Positions 7,284 to 16,484 of a stretch of 64,000 nt of DNA are shown here, piece by piece. Made by a program: the position numbers and the translations under genes. Each line of letters begins with the position of its first letter. Position 1 is the stretch's first letter. Under the pieces are notes generated by a model, which saw only the letters and a list, made by a program, of their open reading frames with translations, was not told where the DNA came from and made no database searches. The DNA is from Vreelandella sedimenti (GTDB taxonomy: Bacteria > Pseudomonadota > Gammaproteobacteria > Pseudomonadales > Halomonadaceae). The stretch spans positions 62,001-126,000 of the forward strand of contig NZ_JACCGK010000002.1 of NCBI RefSeq assembly GCF_013416325.1, written 5' to 3'.

Positions 7284-8240
7284 ATGCTATACGGACTGAG
7301 TTTATTGGCGGGTATCGCTCTTTTGACACTCGGAGGGGAGTCGCTTATCCGCGGCGCGGTAGCTGGCGCACGAAGAGTCGGCGTCTCGCCGCTGTTAACA
7401 GGGTTGGTGGTGGTTGGTTTTGGCACCTCGGCTCCTGAACTTGTCGTATCAATTGATGCCGCGATTAACCAGCAGCCTGACATCGCGGTTGGCAACATTG
7501 TGGGCAGCAACATCGGCAATATCTTATTGATTCTGGGCCTATGCGCGGTTATTTGCCCCATGGTGGTTCAGCCTTTAGCACTGCGCCGGGATGGGCTGGT
7601 CGTGGTGTTGGCCAGCCTGCTGTTTATTGGGCTCTCCTTCGGCGGCGCACTGGGTCGCATTGATGCAGCAATTTTTATAGCGGGCCTGGTCGGCTATCTG
7701 GTTTGGGCTTACTTAAGTGAAAGCCGTCAGCACATTCCCGCGGCGGAAATGCACGCTTCAGAAGCGGAGGAGATGACCAAACTCCCCACTACAGGCTGGA
7801 TGATCGTCGTAGCGTTAGTGATTGGCTTGGGCATGCTGATTGGCGGGTCTCAGCTACTTTTATACGGTGCCATTGGGTTGGCCCAGGCCATGGGTATTTC
7901 CGAAGCAGTCATCGGCTTAACCATCGTCGCTGTTGGCACCTCACTGCCGGAGATGGCCGTGTCGGTGGTTGCTGCGTTACGGCGTCATGCGGATGTTGCC
8001 GTCGGGAATATTCTGGGTAGCAATATTTTCAACCTGTTAGGCATCCTGGGTATCTCCGCGTTTTTACAGCCGCTGCCCCTTGCGCCACGCGTGGCTCTGT
8101 TTGACCAGTGGGTAATGCTGGGAGCCGCTGGCATACTGGTGCTGTTTTTGTATACCGGTATGCGCCTGTCGCGCTGGGAGGGAGCCGCACTGCTTGCAGG
8201 CTATGCCGCTTATTTAGCGTTAAGCTTTACGATTTTTTGA
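7284..8240 (+). CDS. Na+/Ca2+ exchanger family antiporter (YrbG-like)
   Basis: A 318-residue inner-membrane protein made of two homologous halves of about five spans each. Each half carries the CaCA ion-binding signature: GFGTSAPELVVS with GNIVGSNIGN in the first, AVGTSLPEMAVS with GNILGSNIFN in the second. The paired acidic residues (Glu in APEL and LPEM) are the cation ligands. The protein is of the bacterial calcium/sodium antiporter type. The ATG has AGAGG upstream. It is probably monocistronic and, with nhaD nearby, fits a salt-adapted organism. Confidence 0.92.
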   Translation: MLYGLSLLAGIALLTLGGESLIRGAVAGARRVGVSPLLTGLVVVGFGTSAPELVVSIDAAINQQPDIAVGNIVGSNIGNILLILGLCAVICPMVVQPLALRRDGLVVVLASLLFIGLSFGGALGRIDAAIFIAGLVGYLVWAYLSESRQHIPAAEMHASEAEEMTKLPTTGWMIVVALVIGLGMLIGGSQLLLYGAIGLAQAMGISEAVIGLTIVAVGTSLPEMAVSVVAALRRHADVAVGNILGSNIFNLLGILGISAFLQPLPLAPRVALFDQWVMLGAAGILVLFLYTGMRLSRWEGAALLAGYAAYLALSFTIF

Positions 8241-8264
8241 GCTGGCCTAATCGTTGATTGCGCT

Positions 8265-8291
8265 GAGCCAAAAACCCATCGTTTTTGGCTC
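8265..8291. repeat. intergenic inverted repeat
   Basis: GAGCCAAAAAC (8265-8275) and GTTTTTGGCTC (8281-8291) form a perfect 11-bp stem with a 5-base loop, between the exchanger gene and the next gene on the same strand. It may act as a partial terminator; there is no T tract after it. Confidence 0.5.
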
Positions 8292-8326
8292 AATGACTTG
8301 ATTGTTTATCGTGGAGAAACGTCACC

Positions 8327-8884
8327 GTGCACATTGCAACCTTGGGGCCTAGTGGCAATAACCATGAACTGATTGCCAAGCGCTATCTCAGAATGCGTTG
8401 CTCAGGCGAAGGCAGCGTGACTCTCTTTAGCCAGTTTGAAGCGGCCTTTCAGGCGCTCCTCGCGGGTCATGTGAGCCACGTTCTACAGTGCACCGCCCAT
8501 GCAACGCATAGTGACTGCGTTGGCCGCTATATGCATCGAGTCTATCCCGTAGACACCTTTATAGCGGGCAGCAAGCCGCTGGCGCTGATTGCCCAGCGCG
8601 GCTCTGTTCGCCCTACCCAAGTAGCGCTACAACCAGCGACCCGCTACTACACCGACTTAACGGCTTATACAGAGATCATAGACGCCCCCACCACAGTGGC
8701 GGTGGCAGAAGGGCTTCTTGCGGGACGTTTTGCGGCGGGCATTTGCGCTGAAGAGGTGCTAGGCCAAGCCCCCGAGCAACTACGTTTGGTGCAGTCACTG
8801 GGGCCTGCGCTGGATACCTGGGTAATGTTTGCCACCACTCCACTAGCAGCCTCTTCACCGCTACGGTTAGACGCTGACGTTTAA
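8327..8884 (+). CDS. prephenate dehydratase-like domain protein, function unknown
   Basis: A 185-residue protein starting at GTG (GTGGAG upstream). It opens with MHIATLGPSGNNHELIAKRYL, which recalls the GPxGTxS/E start of prephenate dehydratase and BacA-type domains, a two-lobed binding-protein fold. The threonine-rich catalytic motif of true prephenate dehydratases (S/T-R-F) is not seen and there is no ACT domain, so it is probably not the phenylalanine enzyme. It has no signal peptide and is likely cytoplasmic. Its 3' end meets the TRAP permease gene convergently. The domain assignment is tentative. Confidence 0.5.
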   Translation: MHIATLGPSGNNHELIAKRYLRMRCSGEGSVTLFSQFEAAFQALLAGHVSHVLQCTAHATHSDCVGRYMHRVYPVDTFIAGSKPLALIAQRGSVRPTQVALQPATRYYTDLTAYTEIIDAPTTVAVAEGLLAGRFAAGICAEEVLGQAPEQLRLVQSLGPALDTWVMFATTPLAASSPLRLDADV

Positions 8885-8893
8885 ACAACCGAG

Positions 8894-10693
8894 CTAAACA
8901 ACAAAAATCAGGGTCACCCCTCCCACGGCCAACGCGCTCCGCTGCCACAGTGCTTTTCGCGCAATCACCCCGTAAGAGATCGCCCCTAAACCAATCGCCA
9001 CTTTTAGCGCATACAACAAGGCGCCGGAAGGATTGAAGGCCATTTGGATCATCTCTGGGTTGGCCACCATGGCTAGAGGAATAATATAAAGCCCTATTCC
9101 TAACGCCATGGCTTTGAATGCGACTTTTAGCCAGTTCTCCCCCACCATGCCCGCAGCAATGAACACGCCGCCACACACCGGCGGCGTAATCGTCGATAGC
9201 AGCGCGTACCAAAAGACAAAAAGGTGCGCCAACAGCGGTTCCAAACCTAGCGAGGTCAGGGCAGGCCCGGCGACAGAGACACAAATCACATAGGCGGCGG
9301 TGGTGGGCACCTCCATGCCTAAAATCAAGCAGGCGAGCGCCGTCAGTAGCAAGGCTGGCCAGAGCATGTCGTTGGAGAGCGATAGAATGCCCGAAGTGAT
9401 CTTGACGCCCAATCCTGTCAACGACAGCACGCCGACCACCAGCGAGGCACATAGAATAATGGAACCAATGACGGCAATCTGGCGTCCAGCGGTGACCACT
9501 GCGTTGGCTAAACGGGTGGCAAAGCCGGGGAGCGAAAAGCGCAACGTCACGTTAAAGAAAAGCAGCGCAATGCCCGCGAAAATCGCAACACTGGCGGCGT
9601 ACTGGGGGGTAAAACCGCCGTTAAAGATGCGTTCTAACAGCAGCACGAAGGGGATGGCAAAAAACAGCGAAGTAATCAGCACCTCTTTCGCGTTGGGTCG
9701 CTCGCTTTCGGCCACGGGCTTTAGATCATGGCGGGTCGCATAAGCATTAATACCCACCCAGACCGTCAAAAAGTACAGCACCGCTGGAAGCATCGCCGCG
9801 GCCATGATCTGGGTATAGGGCGTGCCCGTCAGCTCTACCATCACGAATGCCCCTGCGCCCATCAGCGGCGGCATAATTTGCCCGCCGGAGGAGGCAACGG
9901 CTTCCACCGCACCCGCCAGCGAGCGCGGGTAACGCAGACGCACCATGGAGGGAATGGTAATTGCCCCAGTGGAAGCGACGTTGGCAGACGCCGAGCCGGA
10001 GATAGAGCCCATCAGCGCCGACGAAATCACCGCCACTTTAGCGGCCCCACCGGTGAGCCGCCCCGCCACCGCACTGGCCAGATTCATAAAGCCCTGGCCC
10101 GCCTCTCCCGCATTGAGCACCGCGCCGAAAATCACAAAAATCGCCACCACGCTGACGCTTACACCTGTCAGCGAACCCCATAATCCGCCTTCGGCAATCG
10201 TGAGTGTTCCCACCATACTGGCCAGCGGCAGCCCAGGGTGACCAAAAGCGCCTGGAATATATTGGCCAAACGCGCCATACATCAACGCCAGCAAGGCAAC
10301 CAACGGCAAGGGCCAACCTATGGCTCGGCGCGCCGCCTCAAGCGCTAGAGCAATCAAAAACAGGCCAATCCCCATCTGTAGGTGGGTATCAATAAAGCCA
10401 TACTGGTTGGCTAGCGCAGCTTCGTTAAACGCAATATAGCTACATGCGGCAACACCCAATACCGTCAGCAGCCAGCCGCTGACTCGTTGCGCTGGCGTAT
10501 TGGCCATATAAATCAACACCCATGGCAACAGCAGCGACATATGCAGCGGCCGACTGACCAATGCAGGCGTTAAACCATAAAAAATCAAACCAAGATGGAA
10601 CATTACACTGACCGCGCCTAACGCCATCCAGGCAGACGCTCCTGAGCGATCATTCTCAGAGGTCGATGCTTGCAAAGAGGTAAAAACACGCAT
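8894..10693 (-). CDS. TRAP transporter permease, fused small and large subunits
   Basis: A 599-residue, very hydrophobic protein with about 16 membrane spans. The first four belong to a DctQ-like small subunit and the remainder is the DctM-like large subunit (GSISGSASANVASTGAITIP, LLTALACLILGMEVPTTAAYV, STITPPVCGGVFIAAG). This '4TM/12TM' fusion is the form used with TAXI binding proteins. It drives Na+-coupled uptake of organic acids. The binding-protein gene lies 89 bp upstream on the same strand. Substrate unknown; TAXI systems often carry C4-dicarboxylates, 2-oxoglutarate or glutamate. Confidence 0.92.
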   Translation of the reverse strand: MRVFTSLQASTSENDRSGASAWMALGAVSVMFHLGLIFYGLTPALVSRPLHMSLLLPWVLIYMANTPAQRVSGWLLTVLGVAACSYIAFNEAALANQYGFIDTHLQMGIGLFLIALALEAARRAIGWPLPLVALLALMYGAFGQYIPGAFGHPGLPLASMVGTLTIAEGGLWGSLTGVSVSVVAIFVIFGAVLNAGEAGQGFMNLASAVAGRLTGGAAKVAVISSALMGSISGSASANVASTGAITIPSMVRLRYPRSLAGAVEAVASSGGQIMPPLMGAGAFVMVELTGTPYTQIMAAAMLPAVLYFLTVWVGINAYATRHDLKPVAESERPNAKEVLITSLFFAIPFVLLLERIFNGGFTPQYAASVAIFAGIALLFFNVTLRFSLPGFATRLANAVVTAGRQIAVIGSIILCASLVVGVLSLTGLGVKITSGILSLSNDMLWPALLLTALACLILGMEVPTTAAYVICVSVAGPALTSLGLEPLLAHLFVFWYALLSTITPPVCGGVFIAAGMVGENWLKVAFKAMALGIGLYIIPLAMVANPEMIQMAFNPSGALLYALKVAIGLGAISYGVIARKALWQRSALAVGGVTLIFVV

Positions 10694-10728
10694 GCCACAC
10701 TGCCTATTAATACTGCATCAATACAGGA

Positions 10729-10754
10729 CTGCCACAGCGCAAACACCGTGGCAG
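10729..10754 (-). terminator. hairpin between TAXI binding-protein and permease genes
   Basis: CTGCCAC (10729-10735) and GTGGCAG (10748-10754) form a 7-bp stem directly after the binding-protein stop codon. Such hairpins often protect the upstream mRNA or reduce read-through, so that binding protein exceeds permease. Confidence 0.4.
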
Positions 10755-10782
10755 CAAGAAGATGGATAATGGGAGAAAACGA

Positions 10783-11760
10783 CTAGCGCAGCGCGTCAGG
10801 TACTTCGATACCCGCTTCCTCGTAGTAGCGGAGCGCGCCTGGGTGAAGCGTGCCGGTCATGTTTTCCAACATATCAGGGTTAATACTGCTCCACCACGCC
10901 GCCTCTTCGGCCATGGCGTCGCGGCGCTCCCAAAACGTTTTGGTCAGCGTGTAGGCGGTATCATCGTCCATGTACGTTGTGGTGTAGGCGATCACCGGTA
11001 GCGATGTGGTTTCAACGTCTTTATCCACGCCGGGATAAGTGCCGCCGGGGATCGTTTGACGTGGCGCTCCCGTTTGCTCGATTTGTTGGTCAGTTAGGCT
11101 AACCAAGGTCACCGGCATGCTGGCGGCTGTCTCAATCACATTGGGTGAGGGAAAGGAGCTGGCGGTCACAAAACCATCAATCTGGCCGTTTTTAAGCGCA
11201 TCGGGGCCGCTGCCAATCGCCGCATCGGCAATTTTCACGCTCTCTTCCAGGCCAAACAGTTCCAGGTAACGAGCCGCTTCACGGGCGCCAAAGGTGCCTC
11301 GACCAATCAACAGGTGCTTGCCTTCCAGCGTGGAAATATCGGCCACACCTTCATCACCCGCTAATACAAAGTGCATGGTGATAGAGGGGATCGGAAACAA
11401 CCCCCGGATCTCTTGAAAACGCGGATTCTGACGCTCGGCAAAGGCCCCCTCCCCACCCATGGCCTGATCGACTAACGCGGGCGGCGTGGTAAATACATAG
11501 TTGCCCTGGCGAGCCATGACTTCCATCACGTTCTGTACCGAACCCTGGCTCTCTTCCAGGGTAAGGATGATTGCGTCATCGGTTCCCTGGCGAATCGCTT
11601 CTGAGAGTTCTACGCCCATCTGATAATAGGCGGTGCCCGCTGACGCCGACTTATAGGTCACACGGGTTTCAGCGTGAGCCGAAAAAGCAGTGCTTGCCAG
11701 CGCTAGCGTAGCAGCCGAAAGGCCAAGCGTGCGGCGTAGGGAGCGAAAATGATTGCGCAT
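10783..11760 (-). CDS. TAXI-family TRAP solute-binding protein
   Basis: A 325-residue periplasmic protein with a signal peptide ending near AHAE. The mature protein begins VTYKSASAGTAYYQMGVELS, the typical TAXI start. The start at 11760 has AAGGAA upstream; the frame runs 11 codons further without a ribosome site. It delivers its ligand to the fused TRAP permease encoded just downstream. The ligand is not predictable, though TAXI proteins commonly bind organic diacids. Confidence 0.9.
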   Translation of the reverse strand: MRNHFRSLRRTLGLSAATLALASTAFSAHAETRVTYKSASAGTAYYQMGVELSEAIRQGTDDAIILTLEESQGSVQNVMEVMARQGNYVFTTPPALVDQAMGGEGAFAERQNPRFQEIRGLFPIPSITMHFVLAGDEGVADISTLEGKHLLIGRGTFGAREAARYLELFGLEESVKIADAAIGSGPDALKNGQIDGFVTASSFPSPNVIETAASMPVTLVSLTDQQIEQTGAPRQTIPGGTYPGVDKDVETTSLPVIAYTTTYMDDDTAYTLTKTFWERRDAMAEEAAWWSSINPDMLENMTGTLHPGALRYYEEAGIEVPDALR

Positions 11761-12237
11761 CGTTATATTCCTTAACGTGTCCAATGGCCGCATTTAATCG
11801 GCCTCGTTTTTATCTTACCCAGTGGTTATGTGACCAACCTGGGAGCGTGACGCACCACACAACATAGTATGCCTGCGCTTAGCCGCGCACTCTACGCTGC
11901 CAGCTCTTCCACCCTCACGGACCCAGACGCAAAGCTTCTTTGGGGAGAGCTAATATTAGCGTAATAACATATAGATTCTGAATCTTAATGAACATTGCTA
12001 TTCGGCGATAGTATAATGCTTAAGCTACTTTTAACTTTTTATAAAACGAATACTAAGACACGAACACTAAGAAATTTACCATTACCTAAAAGATTAATTT
12101 CCTAAAAAAATATGCTATTACCTTAAGAAGAACTACTTTCGTTCGTTTTAATAAGGTATTGCGGCGCAATATAGACTGATAAAATGAGGCCGCTTTTATA
12201 CCACTCCTGACAACTTAACCATGAGGAAGAACGTCAC
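11761..12237. other. A+T-rich divergent promoter region
   Basis: This stretch separates the TRAP operon (minus) from nhaD (plus). No gene, RNA or clear repeat was found. A possible plus-strand promoter is TGAACA (11989-11994), a 17-bp spacer, then TATAAT (12012-12017); it would give nhaD an untranslated leader of about 210 bases. GAGGAAG just before 12238 is the nhaD ribosome site. Confidence 0.35.
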
Positions 12238-13716
12238 ATGCCTACGTTGTGCCAACCCTCTTGCCAGCCTCGATTATATCGTCGCTGGCTTTTTTTGTTA
12301 GCGGCCTTACTATTAGGCGTCAGTCCCAGTGCATTTGCAGTGACCGGTGAATTAGATCTAACCACCTCTACCGTTGGCTTTTTCGCTGTTGCGATTTTCG
12401 TCCTGGCGTATGCGTTAGTCATGGCGGAAGAAAAGATCCATATGCGCAAGTCTAAACCGGTGTTAGTGGCGGCCGGTATCATCTGGAGCCTCATCGGCTG
12501 GGTGTATGTCCAAAACGGCATGTCGGACGCGTCTGAGTACGCTTTCCGCGTCACGCTTTTGGAGTTCACCGAGCTGATGCTGTTCTTGCTGGTGGCCATG
12601 ACCTATATCAATGCCATGGAAGAGCGCCGGGTCTTCGATGCCCTGCGTTCCTGGATGCTGCGTAAGGGCTTTAACTACAGAACCCTTTTTTGGCTGACCG
12701 GCGGTCTCGCCTTTGTGTTATCCCCCATCGCCGACAACCTTACCACCGCACTCTTGATGTGCGCGGTGGTGACCAAGGTGGCCGAAGGCAACCAACGCTA
12801 TATTAACCTGGCCTGTATCAATATCGTGGTGGCCGCCAACGCGGGGGGCGCGTTTAGTCCCTTTGGCGACATCACCACTCTAATGGTATGGCAAGCGGGC
12901 ATGGTGGAGTTCCAGGAGTTCTTTATTCTGTTCTTCCCCGCCCTGGTCAACTTCCTGATTCCTGCCTCTATCATGAGTCTGTTTATCAAGGATGAGAAGC
13001 CCGAAAGCGTTTATGAAGATGTGTGGATGAAGCGTGGCGCCCGGCGCATTGTATTGCTGTTTTTACTGACGATCGTGACCGCCGTGTTATGTCACGTAGT
13101 ACTCCACCTCCCCCCAGTGTTAGGCATGATGACCGGCCTGGGTTATTTGCAGTTCTTCGGTTACTACCTGCGTCGCAGCCTGCCCCGCTCTTTGGAACGT
13201 AAACGCGAGCGCTATAGCCGCCGCGGTGACAACAAGAAGCTTGAGCAATTGGGTAGCGTGGTGCCGTTTGACGTCTTCAACCGCGTAGCGCGGGCCGAGT
13301 GGGATACATTGCTGTTCTTCTACGGCGTCGTTATGTGCGTTGGTGGGCTGGGTTTTATGGGCTATCTCGGCTTGCTGTCAGAAGCGCTGTATACCGGTTG
13401 GAATGCTACTGCGGCGAACATTGTATTAGGCATTGTTTCGGCCGTGGTGGACAACATTCCGGTGATGTTTGCGGTGTTGACCATGGAGCCCGATATGTCC
13501 CACGGCCAATGGCTGCTGATTACCTTAACCGCTGGCGTTGGTGGCAGCTTGCTATCGATTGGTTCCGCAGCAGGTGTGGCGGTCATGGGTCAGGCAAGGG
13601 GTTCCTATACCTTTATGGGCCACCTGCGCTGGTCGCCGGTTATTCTGCTCGGCTACATCGCCAGTATTCTGGTGCATATGTGGCTCAACGCTGAGAGCTT
13701 TGCGCTTTTCAGCTAA
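12238..13716 (+). CDS. nhaD: NhaD-type Na+/H+ antiporter
   Basis: A 492-residue membrane protein of the ion-transporter (ArsB/NhaD) superfamily. A cleavable or anchor-like N-terminus ends near SAFA. The body has about 12 spans, with DNLTTALLM, NAGGAFSPFGDITTLMVW and the matching second-half motif DNIPVMFAVL, the inverted-repeat ion-binding helices of NhaD. It expels Na+ (or Li+) in exchange for H+ and serves salt and alkali tolerance; NhaD is common in halophilic and marine gammaproteobacteria. It is monocistronic with a strong terminator. The ATG has GAGGAAG upstream. Confidence 0.93.
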   Translation: MPTLCQPSCQPRLYRRWLFLLAALLLGVSPSAFAVTGELDLTTSTVGFFAVAIFVLAYALVMAEEKIHMRKSKPVLVAAGIIWSLIGWVYVQNGMSDASEYAFRVTLLEFTELMLFLLVAMTYINAMEERRVFDALRSWMLRKGFNYRTLFWLTGGLAFVLSPIADNLTTALLMCAVVTKVAEGNQRYINLACINIVVAANAGGAFSPFGDITTLMVWQAGMVEFQEFFILFFPALVNFLIPASIMSLFIKDEKPESVYEDVWMKRGARRIVLLFLLTIVTAVLCHVVLHLPPVLGMMTGLGYLQFFGYYLRRSLPRSLERKRERYSRRGDNKKLEQLGSVVPFDVFNRVARAEWDTLLFFYGVVMCVGGLGFMGYLGLLSEALYTGWNATAANIVLGIVSAVVDNIPVMFAVLTMEPDMSHGQWLLITLTAGVGGSLLSIGSAAGVAVMGQARGSYTFMGHLRWSPVILLGYIASILVHMWLNAESFALFS

Positions 13717-13768
13717 GCCCGATCAAAAGCGAAATAGATAGCACTATTGCTTTTCCTTTTATCTCTTT

Positions 13769-13800
13769 ACCCCTTTCCAGCGTGCTGGAAAGGGGTTTTG
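13769..13800. terminator. bidirectional terminator after nhaD
   Basis: ACCCCTTTCCAGC (13769-13781) and GCTGGAAAGGGGT (13784-13796) form a perfect 13-bp stem followed by TTT. It separates the convergent nhaD and EAL-domain genes. Confidence 0.85.
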
Positions 13801-13810
13801 ATATAGCCGT

Positions 13811-15649
13811 TTAATAGCTTTCGAAAAGATACTCAATGGGTGTAGGGCGGCCAAATAGGTAGCCCTGGTAGCGGTAACAGCCGTGGCCTCTTAGCCAATC
13901 GAGCTGCTCTTTTTTCTCCACTCCTTCCGCTACCACGGTTAAACCTAAACTTACCGCGAGTAGAATCGTGGTATCCACAATCGCTGCGTCTGTCTTATCG
14001 GTCAGCAGTTCGTGAATAAACGATTGGTCAATTTTCAACTCATCCAGCGGTAAGCGCTTCAGGTAACTCAGCGATGAGTAACCGGTACCAAAGTCATCCA
14101 ACGCAAAGCGAATCCCCCTAGCACGCAGTTTCAACATCGTGCTGCGCACTCTCACCGGCTCGTGCATTAACAGGCTCTCGGTGACTTCGAGCACCAAGCG
14201 GTTCGGCGGCGCCAGGGTTTCTGCTAATAGCTCCTCAACATCACGTACGAACTCTGGCTGCTGAAACTGCACTGAACTCACGTTGACGGAAATACTTAAC
14301 GGCGCATAGGCCGGTTGATGGGACCATTTCGCTAGCTGCTCGCAAGCTGACCGCAGCACCCAATAACCGATCGGCACAATCAGCCGATTCTCTTCCGCAA
14401 GCGGAATAAACGTCGCGGGGGATACCCAGCCACGCTGAGGATGGTACCACCGCAGTAACGCCTCAACGCCGGTAGTCACGCCCTGATGATCCACCTGCAC
14501 CTGATAATGCAGCGCCAGCTCGTTGCGCTTGAGCGCCTGATGCAAATCGGCTTCTAAACTAGCCCGTTCCAATACGCTGGTCTGCATTTCGCTGTTAAAA
14601 AAGCGCAGCGTATTGCCGCCCGCGCTTTTCGCCTGCTGCAACGCCATATCTGCCTGTTGCAGCACGCTATCCATGCTGTGCTCGCCAGTTCCTGTAAACA
14701 GCGAAATACCAATGCTGGCACTAATCGGTAACGAGTGGCTGCTTCTTAATTGCGCAATGACTTCCAGCAGTTGCCGCCCCACACGCTCGGCTTTTAGTGC
14801 GGCGTCTTTTTGCTCCTCGCCCAGGTTCTTGGTCAGCACTACAAACTCATCGCTACTGAAGCGGGCTAGCGTTACCTCTTCGTCAAGCCGCTGGCGTAGC
14901 TGTTCGGCCACGCTGACCAAAAGCTGGTCACCACTCTCATGGCCCTGAATATCATTCACTAAGCGAAAATTATCCAGGTCAATCACCAGCACCGCACTGA
15001 AGGATGTGGCCCACTCATCATGATCAATGGTAGCCGTTAAGGAGTCCATCAGTAGCCGCCGATTGGGCAGCCCGGTTAGCGAGTCATAGAAGGCTAAGTA
15101 GTGAGTGCGTGACTGCATTTCGAGGTAGTCAGTCAGTTCGGTCGAAATACCGCACAGAGAAGGAGGTGCGCCAGGGGACATGGAAAGCGGCATTTTAATC
15201 GATAAGAACGTTCTTACCCGGCTTTCGCTCAGCAAAACGTTGCTCTCTTCTACCGTTACTTTTTTTCCCGAATCTAATACGTTGCGATCAACCTGGTTGA
15301 TTTCCGCAGCGCTCCTGGCATCAAAAAACGTCTCATCGCGCTTACCGATAATTTTGTCGGGTGGCAGGCCAAATAGATCGCTAATGCGACGATTAACGTA
15401 TTGATACTCCAAGCTCGGGGATTTGATATAGATAAAGGCATCGACGCTATCCAGAATGGTCGCCAGCATCTCTTGATTGGATTGCAGTAACGCCCGGTTA
15501 TGCTGCATGCGCCGCTTGAGCAACAGGTTGCCCAGCAGCGCCAAAAGAAGGAACACAAGCAGCAAGGCGATACCCCATCGCCCCAAGTAGCTGTCAATGC
15601 TGCGCAGAAGCTCCTCCGGAAGAGCTGCAGACGAGGCAAAATAGTACAT
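13811..15649 (-). CDS. membrane PAS-GGDEF-EAL protein, probable c-di-GMP phosphodiesterase
   Basis: A 612-residue protein: one membrane span (about 26-46), a PAS domain (about 55-170), GGDEF (about 185-350) and EAL (about 365-605). The cyclase site reads RFSSDEF instead of GGDEF, so that domain is probably inactive or only binds GTP. The EAL domain looks active: EALLRW, ISVNVS, DDFGTGYSSL and KIDQSF are all present. The first 25 residues resemble the end of a periplasmic SBP_bac_3 sensor, suggesting that the usual sensor domain has been lost. It starts three codons after, and in the same frame as, the stop of the upstream GST gene; no clear ribosome site is visible. Confidence 0.88.
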   Translation of the reverse strand: MYYFASSAALPEELLRSIDSYLGRWGIALLLVFLLLALLGNLLLKRRMQHNRALLQSNQEMLATILDSVDAFIYIKSPSLEYQYVNRRISDLFGLPPDKIIGKRDETFFDARSAAEINQVDRNVLDSGKKVTVEESNVLLSESRVRTFLSIKMPLSMSPGAPPSLCGISTELTDYLEMQSRTHYLAFYDSLTGLPNRRLLMDSLTATIDHDEWATSFSAVLVIDLDNFRLVNDIQGHESGDQLLVSVAEQLRQRLDEEVTLARFSSDEFVVLTKNLGEEQKDAALKAERVGRQLLEVIAQLRSSHSLPISASIGISLFTGTGEHSMDSVLQQADMALQQAKSAGGNTLRFFNSEMQTSVLERASLEADLHQALKRNELALHYQVQVDHQGVTTGVEALLRWYHPQRGWVSPATFIPLAEENRLIVPIGYWVLRSACEQLAKWSHQPAYAPLSISVNVSSVQFQQPEFVRDVEELLAETLAPPNRLVLEVTESLLMHEPVRVRSTMLKLRARGIRFALDDFGTGYSSLSYLKRLPLDELKIDQSFIHELLTDKTDAAIVDTTILLAVSLGLTVVAEGVEKKEQLDWLRGHGCYRYQGYLFGRPTPIEYLFESY

Positions 15650-15658
15650 AGTGGCTGT

Positions 15659-16330
15659 TCACTGGCCAGGCATGGTCAACGGGCCCGCCCGCTCGACCAC
15701 TCGCTGCCAGGCAGCGTCTTTTTCAATACGTGACACAAACGCCGCGATGGCAGGATACTTCTCCAACGACTGAACGGCGGCCACGGCCTGTAACGGGAAA
15801 CTCATTTGAATATCAGCACCGCTGGGCCACGGCCCGGCAAAATTACCCTGCGCCAACAGGTGCTGGTTTATGAAGTTGAGGTGCTGTTTAAGCTGCGGCA
15901 CTAAGAAGCGCTTGCTTACCGTATCGCTAATTCCCTTAGCCAGTGGTTTAACCAGCCAAGGCGACTGTTTGGGAATTTGACTAAACACAAGCTGCATCAC
16001 CAGCAGCGGCATTAATGACCCTTCGGCATAGTGCAACCAATAGCGGTAATCCACCCACGCATTCATATCATCGACGGGAGGCTGACAACGCCCCTGCCCA
16101 TAGCGCTGAACGAGATAATCAATGATGGCGCCTGATTCGGCCACGGTAAAATCGCCATCGGTAATCACCGGAGATCTACCTAGCGGGTGAATTTTTTTCA
16201 GCGAATTTGGCGCTTGCTGGGTTTTGCCATCGCGTTGGTAAACCACCAACTCGTAGTCCAGTTCAAGGGCTTCAAGTAGCCATAGGATGCGATGCGAACG
16301 AGACTTTTCCAGATGGTGAACGTGGATCAT
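15659..16330 (-). CDS. glutathione S-transferase family protein
   Basis: A 223-residue two-domain GST. The N-terminal thioredoxin-like domain shows the start VHHLEKSRSHRILWLLEAL, the cis-proline strand RSPVITDGDFTVAESGAII and the glutathione-contacting E-S pair; the C-terminal helical domain has the DIQMSFPL N-cap motif. It conjugates or reduces with glutathione in the cytoplasm; the substrate is unknown. The start at 16330 has CGGAGTG in place; the frame continues 23 codons upstream without one. The EAL-domain gene follows after 9 bp. Confidence 0.9.
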   Translation of the reverse strand: MIHVHHLEKSRSHRILWLLEALELDYELVVYQRDGKTQQAPNSLKKIHPLGRSPVITDGDFTVAESGAIIDYLVQRYGQGRCQPPVDDMNAWVDYRYWLHYAEGSLMPLLVMQLVFSQIPKQSPWLVKPLAKGISDTVSKRFLVPQLKQHLNFINQHLLAQGNFAGPWPSGADIQMSFPLQAVAAVQSLEKYPAIAAFVSRIEKDAAWQRVVERAGPLTMPGQ

Positions 16331-16484
16331 AAACACTCCGTGGGGCTGAGTTGCGCGCCAGCATTGCACTGGCGACACGTATTCCTTTTCTAATGGCACA
16401 TTTAGCTTAGTACCATAAAGCCCATCAGCATAGGAGCATTAGTATCAACACAGCGTCAAAATTAATGCTTATTAATTAGGTGCG

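Noticed and set aside
8676..9452. 258-codon minus-strand frame overlapping the TRAP permease and the prephenate-dehydratase-like gene
   Set aside because: Frame-shifted shadow of the permease on the same strand; composition is not protein-like.
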